Assembly: GCF_029873635.1 (NCBI RefSeq)
Contig: NC_080426.1
Coordinates: 56,186,093-56,250,092 of the forward strand
Source of the DNA: Malania oleifera
Taxonomy: Eukaryota; Streptophyta; Magnoliopsida; Santalales; Ximeniaceae
Length of the DNA stretch: 64,000 nucleotides
Direction of reading: 5' to 3'
Part shown: in pieces, positions 34,020 through 45,028 of the stretch
Position numbering within the stretch: the first letter of the stretch is position 1
Layout: the number at the start of each line of letters is the position of its first letter
Notes under the pieces: generated by a model
What the model was told of the DNA's origin: nothing
Databases searched by the model: none
The model's input: only the letters and a program-made list of their open reading frames with translations
Made by a program: the position numbers and the translations under genes

Positions 34020-34420
34020 GAGTTTTTTCCCGTTTTATAATTAAAAATAAATAAAATATAAAATAATACTCTGTACAGGGAATTTTTTCCCAAAATAATG
34101 CTCACGTAATCTCGCAGCTTCATGCTGCGAGATTTAAACTGGTGGCCACTCTGCCATCGACGCGTGGCAAAGAAAGAAACAGGGGTAACGTGACGTGTGG
34201 CGACGGGTGAAGAAATCTCGTAGGTCTAACCTGCGAGATTTGAGAAGCGATCGAACGGAGAGGCGACGCGTGGCTGCAAGGTTATGAGCGATCGTGACAC
34301 GTGGTGAATCTCGCAGGTCCAACCTGCGAGATTTGAGAAGAGATCGAACGGAGAGCGTGCCACATGGTAAATCTCGCAGGTCCAACCTGCGAGATTTAAG
34401 AAGCGATCGTACGGAGAACC
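34020..34420 (+). repeat. Left TIR of the MULE, four hairpins
   Basis: After the tip come hairpins at 34108-34134, 34213-34241, 34307-34333 and 34369-34397. The last three have 12-13-bp arms AAATCTCGCAGGT / ACCTGCGAGATTT with 3-nt loops; the first has AATCTCGCAGC / GCTGCGAGATT with a 5-nt loop. Between them recur GATCGAACGGAGAGGCGACG, GCGTGG and GTGACACGTGGT blocks. One unit (34334-34368) is about 30 bp shorter than its counterpart on the right. Confidence 0.9.
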
Positions 34421-35075
34421 TGTGGGGTGAACTTGTCCTCGTTGCATTGTAAATTATAAAAACAGAGGCTCATTTTAAGTCATTTTTCTGGGTTGGCCTT
34501 AAAGAAGAACCACAACACGCCAGTCACATTCAACAACTTACCAGCTCTCCAACACAATGAACCCAACCACAAAACGATCTGGTGTTTCAACACCAACAAT
34601 GCTGAAGCCTAAAGGCTATCAAACATAATTTGCTCAAATAACGCCAGTAAAACTTAACTTAAAACTTGCTTTCAAGGATTGGCTGCATCACTCGCAATTA
34701 TATATATATATATATATATATAATATTTTTATGTAAATATTAGGAAATTTCAATTATCTAAAAAAATACATGCTTATCTGGAAAAACAGATACTCATACT
34801 GCTTATATTAATTAAAAACCAAAAGAGAACCTCTTCATCACTCATCAAACATGACCCTTTTGCCTTTCTAAATTCCAAATTTAGAAAAAGGGAAAACAGA
34901 CGAGCAGAAGCATATTTGGTGAGTTGATATGGAGATGTTGAGCACCTTGATTTGAAAATTTCAACTCAAAATTTGTTGGATCACAAAGCTTCTCCTAAAC
35001 CCTACTCTATAAATACATAGCTAGCTAGAGTCTATAGGAAGAAGATTCAGCTTCTCTGCAAATGCCCTCGACTTC

Positions 35076-35150
35076 GAGTTTTTTCCCGTTTTATAATTAG
35101 AAATAAATAAAATATAAAATAATACTCTGAACAGGAAACTTTCTTTGAAT
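35076..35150 (+). repeat. Second copy of the MULE tip, direct orientation
   Basis: GAGTTTTTTCCCGTTTTATAATT and the next ~45 bp match 34020-34085 almost exactly but are not followed by the hairpins. This is either a partial duplication of the left end or the remains of a nested related element covering 34020-35075. Confidence 0.75.
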
Positions 35151-36711
35151 AAGTATTTACATAAAAGATATTATTGATTATGAATAAGTATTTTGTAATA
35201 AAAATTTGGATAAAATCGAAAAAAATATTTCAAAATATGATTCTAACCCCAGAATTTACAAAAAAGACTACAAAATTTCGTATAATTAAATTTTATTGAC
35301 GAAATGAATATTTTGTTAGTTAAAGTCGGTCTGCATGTGGAATAATAAAATTTGTCTTTAATAAAATGATATTTTAAAACTCATGGATTAGAGACCGAAA
35401 AATTTTTTTGAATTGAATGTTTTGATGCTTTGTACCAACTAATTCTTTAAGTATGACAAAAAAAAATTTAGAAGAAATAAATTTTCAATAAGTTATAAAA
35501 ATGCCTAATAATTATACTGCTGCAAAATGTTTATTGGATGTAATATTTAAAATTAACAATTAAACATTTTGCAAGACAAAGTTAAATTTATTATTTAAAT
35601 TTTAATTTTAATTTTTAAAAAGGGAATTAACAATTTAAATTTTTAAATTTATTATTTAAATTTAAACTTTGCAAGACAAAGTTAAACATTTTGAAAGATA
35701 ATAGCAGCATCAATACCTCTTTGTACGTCTTAATTTTTTTGTTTTTACTCTTTTTTATTATAGTTTGACTATCCGCATACTAAACCAAATATTTTGACCA
35801 ATCCTTTTGGTGTTTGAAAGTAGGATTTGGGTCAAATTGGATTATTGTTAGATTGCTTTTTTGTCTTAGTCACCCATTCATATTTAATTAGAGAATGTAG
35901 AGAAAACCATACTAAAGTTTTTGTAATTATACAAATTTAAATTGAAATGCAAAATTAACGATTCTTACATGTTGTAACTACATGCTCTTTGAACTTTAAA
36001 TTTGGATAGTTAATTAAAGTATAAGTTTAGAGAAATCATGAAATAAACTTTAATTAAGGATATACATACTCTAAAAATTAATATATCACTTAATCAATTA
36101 TATTTTTTTATTAAAATTAATATACGTAATTAATTAATATACTTTAAGACAAATTGACTAGGAGTTTAATGGAGAGAACATATATTAAGTGCTCCCTAAG
36201 ATTTTTGGTGCATGTAGTATATGGCAGTAAGGGGAAGTTAACGTGTAAATGTTTAGAGTGCTGAAACACGTTTGCATCTGACGACGCACGTAAATGCATG
36301 CAGACATACAAATTTTAGCAATACGAATTTTTTAGTAAAAGACAATTGAATTTAAGGAATTAACTTAACTAGACAAGCAAATTTAGACGATACGAATTAT
36401 GTGTCATTTTTTAGATTTGGCAGTATTGAATTCTTTAGAGATACGAATTATTAAATGATATATAAAAATAAAGAAAAAAATAATCACTTATATCAAATGA
36501 AAATCAAAACAATCCTAATCATACAAATAAAATGCAATTAAAGAATGCTAAACTACTCCGTGCCGCAGCGGTCGTCTCCCCGGGTGCGTGTGGTGGCTGC
36601 CGTTGGCGTCTACCTCCCCTGTTCGTCAACATCATCAGGTGTCCTGCCCGTCGTGCTGGAGTTAATCCTCTCTCGCCCAAGAGTTTGCTGCCTGCATCAG
36701 CATCATCAGCC
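35151..36711. other. AT-rich interior of the MULE, no gene seen
   Basis: Low-complexity AT-rich sequence with short repeated words (for example AATTTAAATTTTTAAATTTATT near 35590-35680 and ATACGAATT near 36320-36450). No coding sequence is recognisable before the end of the PMD gene. Confidence 0.5.
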
Positions 36712-38834
36712 CTACGTAGCGCACGCTGATAAATATACGATGTCCTCAGGACGAGAACGAGGCGGCCTAGGGGGTGTCATCGACTCAGACCCCACTCGAA
36801 AAGACGTCCAAAAAAATGACATGGATGGGGTAGCAGTAGAGTCGGATGGGGCATCAGTCGGTCTGCTCGATGGTCCGGCAATATGAGCTACAGTGGAAGG
36901 CGCATAAGGCGCTGACGGGCCAAACAAGTACTCAGCCTGTACGACTGGTGGGGAGGACATGGGAGTCCCTGGACGACTAGAGGAAGCATGTCGTCCTCCT
37001 CGTACTGGAGCTGGTCGACCTCCTCGTGCTGGTACATCAGGTCAACCTCCTCGTTCTGGGATCCGTCGACCGTCCTCGTGGACGAGATCCAGTGCAGCAC
37101 GCATCAATCGGTGGATCGCAGGATCCGACGAGATTTGCTCTGCCTCAATGACTATGTCAGCCTGCAGGATATGAACATATTTTATTAACGCATTCAAATT
37201 GGAACGTATATATAATAAAATGAGTTGTGGCATTAATCTTCTTACGAGGCTCAAATATACAGCTGCGGTCCTGTCGACGAAACGGCGTGTGATAGACCTA
37301 TACCAAGTGAAGTATGGGTAATCTGGACGCATCGGACTGTGCTCCGCCACTCCTCGTACGATTTAGTCTCGCCAATGCTCCCACGCAGTGACGAATATCG
37401 CGTGCGTACTCGACCAGTCTGTGACCCCTCGACCGCGTCCATCCATGCCGTAGAGATCGTCCCCAACAATATCTACCCCCGAAGTCATAAATGGGGCAGG
37501 AATAACCTGTCGAAACCCGAACTGTCGCATGACTCGATCGGGGAGATACCACTCAATAATATGAAAGCATATGAGTGGCACTCGCGCTACCCACAGGTCC
37601 CTCCCGTCTGCATAGGCAGGCGGCATGTCAACTAAAATCTCATCCGTGTAGGGAATCCATATAAACTGCAGTTAGACAAAACAAAAAGTTATGCGGACTA
37701 TACACAACTGAAAGAAAGAAAGAAATGCTTTCATGTGCTATACTTTAACTGATTTATACCTCATGCTCTCGGTGTATGTCCAACTCGAACCTGTACCAGG
37801 GCAATGTGTGAAGCGCAACCATCGATGCCCTCAAGTCGTCCCTCCATCTGTATAAGATGAAATCTAAGTTCCCAAATGCAAGACTACTACATATTACGAA
37901 TTAGTATTTGTAATAGTTATTGAGTGAATATATGGGGATAGATAAAATAGGTACTAACCGATATGCGAGCGAGAGAGGATCAACCGGACGACCGTCCTGA
38001 CCCCTCTCAATCTGCAGGAAACCTCGCCGCGTAGGCGCGAATGAAGGAAATCTCTCCCAAGCCCAAACCTGGAGTAAGCGAAGAGGGCCCGCAATCTGTG
38101 CCTTCGAGTGGTGTGCGGCGCGACACATCTCCCTGTACAATCACGTCAAAGTGGCGAACCCCCAACTGTACGAGTGACACGCTCCGAAGTCCTCAAGAAG
38201 TGGAAGGAACATAAGATGCGCATAACTGCCGGAAACATCCGAGAAGATCACCCCACAAATCAAACGCAACAAGTGGGCTTGTGCGTGGCATGCTATTGTC
38301 TGAACATCTGCATGTGCCGGGAGCTCACGAAACGCATCCCCCTCAAGGAACCGCATACAGTTGCGTGCACCAACCAACTCGCTGTTAGGCGGAGCAATGC
38401 CTAACAAACGCTCGCACATAGTACGCAGGGCGAGTCGACCCTGACGGTCTGTAGGTCCCTCCACTGGTCCGGAAGTGCGACCAATGATAGCTCGCCCATC
38501 AATCGGCAACCCGAACAAAACAGCTACGTCCTGTAATGTGACGGTGGCCTCATCATAAGGTAAGTGGAACGTGTGCGTCTCGGGTCTCCATCGCTCCACC
38601 AATGATGTGACAAGATGCCAATCAAGCTGGATATGAGCAATCCGATAAATGCCATAAAACCCCGCATCGCGTATCAGCTGGACAATGCGGGGGTCTGCCT
38701 CTAACCATCGCTCGGCAAACTGCGTGCCCCCTCGGCAGCACAGGGGCTCCGCATGCCCCTCAGCCCATGCTCGGCTGGCCCTGTGATGATCGCCCATCGT
38801 CAAGAAGCTCAGATTGGACGGCCCTGGATCAATC
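36712..38834 (-). pseudogene. Plant mobile domain (PMD) gene carried by the MULE
   Basis: Four exons fit GT-AG rules on the minus strand: 38834-37959, 37847-37760, 37665-37246 and 37161-36712 (stop), about 610 codons. Diagnostic PMD (PF10536-type) pieces are IDPGPSNLS at the start, LVERWRPETHTFHLPYDEAT, VTLQDVAVLFGLPIDGRAI, then VPLICFHIIEWYLPDRVMRQFG and a YPYFTWYRSITRRF segment; the C-terminus is Pro/Ser/Arg-rich and low in complexity. PMD proteins of the MAIN/MAIL type act in the nucleus in gene and transposon silencing, and many PMD copies travel with transposons (family knowledge). In-frame stops occur at about 38142 (Trp expected), 37363 and 37042, so this copy is broken. Translation could also begin at the ATG at 38854, or splicing (intron 38908-38835) could join it to the transposase transcript. 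Confidence 0.82.
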
Positions 38835-38908
38835 CTGGAAATGCATCGTTGCATCAGAATAGATATAAATGAAAAAGAAATGGTGTGAAATTGTATAAAA
38901 CTGCATAC
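38835..38908 (-). other. Putative 74-bp intron between transposase and PMD
   Basis: The minus strand reads GTATGCAG at the donor and GCATTTCCAG at the acceptor. It begins just after the transposase stop and ends exactly where PMD similarity starts (ATTGATCCAGGG). It suggests one transcript for both genes, or a leader intron of the PMD gene. Confidence 0.5.
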
Positions 38909-38912
38909 GAAA

Positions 38913-41539
38913 TCAACGCGACGGTCCCGCTGCATCGCCCGAGTGGGTCCTTCTCGGACGCCTTGTGCGATTATGCCCTTCTTGATGACATATACTACAC
39001 GTGCTCCTTTTCCTACCTTCCCTAGCGTCCATCTCATTGTATATACGGGAGCTCCTTGGACGACCTTTATGTTGAGCATACGCTGGATTTGCCTGTATAG
39101 TCGGCAAAGACGATGCTGGCCAGTATGCCTCGTGCATAATCGGCTGAAAATCCGCCGCATATGTCGCATAATGCTCAGCAGTGGTCCAACAAGGCTCAAC
39201 GTACTGCATGGCGTTGAGTCGTGTCTCCGCACATGCAGCGAGAAGGTGGGAGCATGGAAAGTGTAAGGCTTGCCACTTCCCACATGAGCAGCCGTGCAAA
39301 TCCTAAATGCGAAGCGTTTGCACGTTTTTTCCTTTATGAGGTCCCAAATGCGCAGTCGTGATGCTGAAAGTACCTCTAGACCGGTTGAACGTCGTCACGC
39401 GATGTCCGGTCGCCTTCAACTTCCTTCTTTCCATCACAAGCAATGTATGAGGAGTTAATGCATTTCCTCCTGATATTGCATTACGAGCAGCCTCACATCG
39501 GCTATTGAAATAATGTGCAACGCGATAAAATGTCAGTTGCACAAGGGCAGTGATTGGGAGGCTACGAGCGCCCTTAAGGACGGCGTTGAAACATTCGACG
39601 AGGTTTGTCGTCATGTTCCCATACCTTCTGCCCCCATCGTGGCACTGAGTCCACATATGAGGAGCGATTTGATCGAAGAACGTCTTTGCGGGTTCCCCAC
39701 CCTCATCGAAGATCTTCTCCATCCACATGTTAAACTTTCTGACCTGATGCTCCCTTCCCGCGTGCTCAGCCATTCGCTTCAGATTGACACTGTGCACTTT
39801 CGTGCTGAAGTTGCTTACAACGTGTCGAAGGCAGAACCGGTGGTGCGCACGCGGTGGCTGCCAATCGGGATTGTGAGACACTGCAGCGATGATCCCTGGA
39901 TGCCTATCTGATATAAGGCAAATGTCGTCCCTATCGGTAATGGAACGAAGACAACACAGAAACCAATTCCATGTGTCCAAACTTTCCTCTTGCACAATAG
40001 CGAATGCAAGGGGGAATATTTGCCTATTTGCATCCGGGCACGTCGCAATAAGGAGTTTTCCCTTGTACTTACCGTACAAGTGTGTCCCATCTATACAGAT
40101 CACAGGAGGACAGTGGGGAAAACCCTGAATAGATGCTGCGAACGCCCAAAAGACGGATACAAATGTTACGGTCTGATCGCTGCCGGGTATAGGGTTCCAC
40201 CTCCACTTTACGACAGTACCAGGATTATAAGTGCACATTGCTTCCATCCACCTAGGCAACGTCTGATAAGACTTCTCCCAATCGCCGAATACTTGGGCAA
40301 TTGTCTTCTGTTTGCCTAACCAAATTTTCTTATATGAGATGGAATAGCCATAACAACGATTTATGAATTCTTTCAATGTAGCGATTGAGGTCGACGCATC
40401 ACCCCTTATCATATTCACAACCTCACTAGCAATAAGGGACGACGTGATTTGGCTATGGTCTTGCGAGAGGAGTTCATTCAAGCATGTGTGCAGACCACCA
40501 TATTGAGTGATTTCAAAGAATCGATGTTTCTGACGATACATCGCACGCAGTCTCCAACTGCATTCAGAGTTCTTACACCTAACAACCCATAATAGTGGGG
40601 TCGACTGCAGGACGTAGAAGTCATGGTGCGTTCGAGCGTGGTATATTCGCACAGCAGCTATCAATTGATCTTTCGACCCAAATAGCATCCCTTGACTCAG
40701 TTCTGATGATTCATCCCAACGAGTTGCCCGTATAGGAAGCTTGTCACCATGGGACAAATCTGCAGCCTCTACGTCAATTACACCATACATAGGAGGTTTG
40801 TCCATTAAATCTTCCGTATCCGTGCCATCGTTCGATTGACGGGGGGTGGGTCGACATCATTGGGGAACTCATTCGTCCCTTCACCAATTTCCTCCTCGTA
40901 CGTGTCATCTTGTAAATGAACATCGTTCGTGATGTTCATCCCCACGTCCAACGCATTGTTCGCTATTGGGAACAACGATCCTGGTTGTTCTGCTGAAACA
41001 TCTTCGCAAACACCATGAAAATTCGTATGGATAGTAGTTCCTTCATACGTCTGCGCCTCGAATGACGATCGTGGACATTCGTTTATATCCACAACAGGTA
41101 TCCCACCAACATCAGCATCTTCTTCCTCCGCTTCAACCACGTGCTCAATAAACATTCCCGGCTGCCCATGTGCGGCGACACCCATCTAAGGAATGAGTTC
41201 AACATACAGTTGCACAGTCAAATATGTCGTCCCTACGCAGTGTGCATCCAACACCATGCGCAAACCGTAATCACTAGTTACGGGAACAACCTCATAGAAG
41301 ATTGTATCATGATGCCCCTTAATCGGGTATCTTGCGGTTAGCCGCAATGCATTTTGATTTGGATCAATTTGTAAATACTTGTATATCTTCGTATGCAATT
41401 TAGTTAATTTACACCTATGACCAATTCTAATAGGTTGAACTGACGGAATACTATAACTAACATCGGTTTGGCCGGTTATAATGTTACCCCATGTACAACA
41501 ATACCGGAACCAAAATACTGCTTGAACTTCCTGCCATCT
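38913..41539 (-). pseudogene. MURA-like transposase (MULE), nearly intact
   Basis: It reads from the ATG at 41539 (MAGSSS, just after an acceptor-like CAATCTAG) to TGA at 38913, about 875 codons. N-terminal PB1-like part: DVSYSIPSVQPIRIG to VQLYVELIP. An acidic linker follows. In the main frame (from 40805) are the MuDR DNA-binding region (residues 40-108 of that frame, with Cys77, Cys82 and a His-Cys pair), the MULE transposase core with Asp239 (CIDGTHL), Asp300 (ISDRHPGI) and Glu404 (NLVECFN) as the DDE triad, then a SWIM zinc finger (CSCGKW...FPCSH) and a C-terminal knuckle (CSICHQEGH). Defects are a -1 frameshift near 41488, TAG at 41186, a frameshift in a C-run near 40845 and TAG at 39303, just before the SWIM finger. 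Both TAGs fit CAG-to-TAG changes. The enzyme cuts and joins element ends. Confidence 0.9.
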
Positions 41540-41859
41540 AGATTGACGGCCGGTAAATATAAAAGACCTACGCAAAACAATAATTTTATGTATAAGTCGT
41601 ATGCTAAGTGAATAGTGAACAAAAATTATTTTCAATACATTAATGTGCACATTATATTCTTTAAATGGGTTAGGGTACACTCATGTAATTATATGGGTCA
41701 TAAATGGGTGACCCATTTACTACCGGAAATTAAATGGATAAAACGGGTCTACCCACTTAAACCATCGGCCCATTTAAATTTTCAACCTAATCATTTATAA
41801 TAGTATTTTATTTAATGTATCACATTTAAAACTATACTACGAGCAAGTAACTAGTATAA

Positions 41860-43020
41860 TAATTAAAATCTCTACGTGCATAACATAATTATGGATTGTT
41901 CAATTCGAACATTTATATAATTACATAAAGAATTATGAACGTAGTTTGACTTGGTTCGATTTTCAAACTAATTAATATGCATGCATATTCATAATTGCAT
42001 AATTCGTTCAGTTTAGATATGCCCGTAATTATGTTGGTTTTTAATTCTAGTATTGGTTATACCTATTATTTGTAATTAAATTACATAATTAAATAATTAA
42101 CATTATAATATTAAAATCTCCGGTGCATGATTTTATAATTATGGACCATTAAAATATAATATATGCATAATTACACAATTATGTGTATGCATGTAATTTT
42201 ATTTGGTACGATTTTCCAAAAAAAAAAAAACTAATAAGCATGTATGAACATACATTACATATTTGGTTTAGCTTGGATATGCTTAAAATTATGTAGATAT
42301 GTAATTATATTTTTAACTACACCTATCAATTGAAATTAAACTATAATTACGTAATTAATACCGTTATTCGGAAATCTCTGTACATAATTTTATAATTATG
42401 GACAATTCAGTACAACTATATTCATAATTACGCAATTATAAATGTACACAATTGGTTTGGTTCATATCCATGCAACATGCATGTACGTAATTACATAATT
42501 GGTATGGTTTAGATATGTCCATAATTATGTAGGTATATAATTATAATATTGGCTACACCGAGCTATCATTTGAAATTAAACTACATAATCACGTAATTAA
42601 CATTATAATTTGAAAATATATGTACCTAATTTTTTAATTCTGAACAATTAAATCTGAATATGTACGTAATTATCTAATTGGTTTGATTTAGATAAGCATA
42701 ATTAATAGTTTGGTTCAATTATCCAAACCATCTAACATGCATGCATGTACGTAATTATATAATTGGTTCGATTTAGATATGTCAAAAATATGTAGGTATG
42801 TAATTATAGTAGTAGGTACATATCATTAGAAATTAAATTACGTACATAACTACATAATTAACATTATTATTTAGAAATCTAACCACATACATAACTACAT
42901 AATTAACACTATTATTTAGAAATCTATGTACATAATTTTGTAATATGAACAATTTGGTCTCAATAAGTACATAACTACACAACTATATAAATATATATAT
43001 GTACGAATTGGTTTGATTCA
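41860..43020. repeat. Degenerate ~240-bp tandem repeats in the MULE
   Basis: Blocks containing 'GTACATAATTTTATAATTATGGACAATT' and 'TTTAGATATGTCC.TAATTATGTAG' recur at about 41880, 42125, 42385, 42615 and 42928. The last is lengthened by a ~60-bp internal duplication. A further partial copy sits at 43940-44070. They lie between the transposase start and the right TIR. No gene is seen. Confidence 0.6.
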
Positions 43021-43940
43021 GTTTTCCAAACTATTTTTTTCATAAAAAAAAGAATTTATGTTTAGAAAGAAGAGAAGCTACAATGTGCAGGGACAAGAAG
43101 TCCACTATAAAAAGAGAGAAACAAAAAAGGAAAAAAAAAAAAAAACAAAAAAACACAAGATCCCAAAAAAGAACTAAACAAAATCAACTGAGAAACCCCC
43201 TTTTCAAAACCTTACCATCAGAATTTACCGAGCTCTTCAAATTTGCTAACCCTCTTTGACCTTTCACCTTTCAACTTTTACCACCATCAGACACACTTTA
43301 TTTCCTCCAATATCACTCAACTTTAAATCCATTTTATCCTCAAGAATTTGAGCTTCTAAATCCTCCTCGAAAATCTCCTCCACTAGAATGAGAAAATTCC
43401 ATCCCTATGCTGAAACTTATTCAACAACCCATCATTATAAAAAATTGAAGCTCCCTCTAGACCTTCCAACAGGCATGGATCAGCATAAGATAAATCCCCT
43501 ATATCATCACAGGAGCCAGAAACCTACCCATATTTTTTTGGAAATCTATCCAACAATAACCCCCCAGCACAATCAAAATCACTATTGTCATCACTTTCTA
43601 AATCTGAAACCTCATTTTAGCTTTTCTAATCTCATTTGAACCTATTGCAATCATCTCGACTTAGGAACTTTCACAATACTAAAGTCCCCTTTAAAACCTC
43701 TCCTTAGTACAGTAGTCGTTGACTCATCAGAATTTTCTCTCTTATCTTCAAATACCTTCTTCATTGCAGCACCCAAACAGGCTGCCTTTCAATGAGCAAA
43801 AACCTTATTACCTTCAAATTTATCCATTTAAAGACAAAAAACAACACACTCCCCCAACGCTGCTTTTTTTCTACTCTTCTCCACACCACCTTCTAATACA
43901 TTTTCGGAACTAGACACAATTTTATCACCACCTATTTCTA
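43021..43940. other. Unassigned insert within the tandem repeats
   Basis: This stretch interrupts the repeat array. It has A-rich runs (43125-43160), a TATAAAAAG box near 43107-43115, and pyrimidine-rich, low-G sequence giving small open frames (43388-43639, 43719-43913) with no similarity that I recognise. It may be a separate insertion or element-specific DNA. Confidence 0.3.
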
Positions 43941-44079
43941 TTAACATGTATGCATGTACATAATTACGTAATCACTTCAGTTTAGATATGTCCGAAATTA
44001 TGTAGATACGTAAATATACTATTGGTTACATCTATCATTTGAAATTAAACAACATAATACGTAATTCTAAACTATAATG

Positions 44080-44330
44080 ACATTATTAATTAAAAAAACT
44101 AACCTTCCTCTAGATGCAGAGCCAGAACCCAAATACTCGGAACGCGGCGTGTGATATCAAACCAACTCAAAACATAAACAATTATCTCATGTAAATCTCT
44201 TAAATGAAATATTCAGGTTATTTTTCTAAATATTAAATAACATACCCCATCTTCGACTCTTAAATAGCCTCGCCTCGCCTTCACCCGAGCCCGAACGGTC
44301 ACCTGCACCTCAAACGGTCACCTGCCAATG
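44080..44330 (-). promoter_or_regulatory. Promoter and leader of the MULE genes
   Basis: On the minus strand, GCTATTTAAGAG (44255-44267) forms a TATA-like box downstream of the hairpin array and of three GACCGTT-type repeats (44298-44340). Possible leader exons end at GATGGG|GTATGTT (about 44246) and GGAAG|GTTAGTT (about 44103), giving spliced 5' untranslated exons before the transposase. Confidence 0.4.
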
Positions 44331-44434
44331 CAACGGTCGTCTGCAAGCTCGAAGCTTTGTCTGCAACTTTTCTTCTCTTCTCCTCTGCACGATTGTGTTT
44401 TGAGAAGGCTCAGGGAGGAATTCAGCGCGCAAAA

Positions 44435-44936
44435 CAAATCTCGCAGGTTGGACCTGCGAGATTTACCACGTGTCACGATCCCTCGGAATCTCGCAGCCAC
44501 GCGTCGCCTATCCGCTCGATCTCTTCTCAAATCTCGCAGGTTGGACCTGCGAGATTTACCACGTGTCACGATCCCTCGAAATCTCACAGCCACGCGTCGC
44601 CTATCCGCTCGATCTCTTCTCAAATCTCGCAGGTTGTACCTGCGAGATTCACCACGTGTCACGATCGCTCGTAACCTCGCAGCCACGCGTCGCCTCTCCG
44701 TTCGATCGCTTCTCAAATCTCGCAGGTTAGACCTGCGAGATTTCTTCACCCGTCGCCACACGTCACGTTACCCCTGTTTCTTTCTTTGCCACGTGTCGAT
44801 GGCAGAGTGGCCACCAGTTTAAATCTCGCAGCATGAAGCTGCGAGATTACATGAGCATTATTTTGGAGAAAAATTCCCTGTTCAAAGTATTATTTTATAT
44901 TTTATTTATTTTTAATTATAAAACGGGAAAAAACTC
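44435..44936 (-). repeat. Right TIR of the MULE, five hairpins
   Basis: Inverted counterpart of 34020-34420. Hairpins lie at 44436-44464, 44529-44557, 44622-44649, 44715-44743 and 44821-44848. The spacing is about 93 bp for the first four, so hairpin plus linker forms a tandem unit. Linkers contain CACGTGTC and CACGCGTC, G-box-like words. Corresponding linkers in the two TIRs differ at only a few bases. The large open frames across this array (44318-44822, both strands) are repeats, not genes. Confidence 0.9.
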
Positions 44937-45028
44937 GTGCCCCGTTTGTGTGAAAAAAAATTAAAAAGAAATGTCCTAAAAAGGTAAAGCCCAGCTTGTT
45001 CTTCTTCTTCGTCCGAGTTGATGGGGGT

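Larger units (their letters stand above)
34020..44936 (-). mobile_element. 10.9-kb Mutator-like element with PMD gene and hairpin TIRs
   Basis: Both ends read GAGTTTTTTCCCGTTTTATAATT inward and form long inverted repeats (34020-34420 and 44435-44936). The flanks are a 10-bp duplication with one mismatch: GTGCCCCATT (34010-34019) and GTGCCCCGTT (44937-44946). Nine to ten bp is the Mutator range. Inside, on the minus strand, are a MURA-like transposase gene (41539-38913) and then a plant mobile domain gene (38834-36712). Promoter-like sequence lies in the right end. The element entered the arm of an older MULE. Few disabling changes suggest it was autonomous recently. Confidence 0.88.

Noticed and set aside
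34108..34397. Possible microRNA precursor or bacterial terminators
   Set aside because: The arms are only 11-13 bp with 3-5-nt loops, too short for a plant miRNA precursor, and the genome is not bacterial. A small-RNA source is left as a hypothesis.
38837..39283. First 160 residues of a 380-residue minus-strand open frame
   Set aside because: This part is an out-of-frame reading of the SWIM-finger end of the transposase plus an intron. Only the portion from about 38834 onwards matches the PMD family.
39513..40319. Plus-strand open frames opposite the transposase
   Set aside because: They are shadows of the minus-strand transposase and show no domain of their own.
43388..43913. Two small plus-strand open frames in the MULE interior
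   Set aside because: They are pyrimidine-rich sequence of low complexity, with no recognisable domain and no support for splicing or a promoter specific to them.
44318..44822. Open frames of 147 and 164 residues on both strands
   Set aside because: They are translations of the repeated hairpin units in the MULE right TIR, with Arg/Leu-rich repeats and a mirrored frame on the other strand. The inverted TIR at 34134-34447 gives the same pattern.
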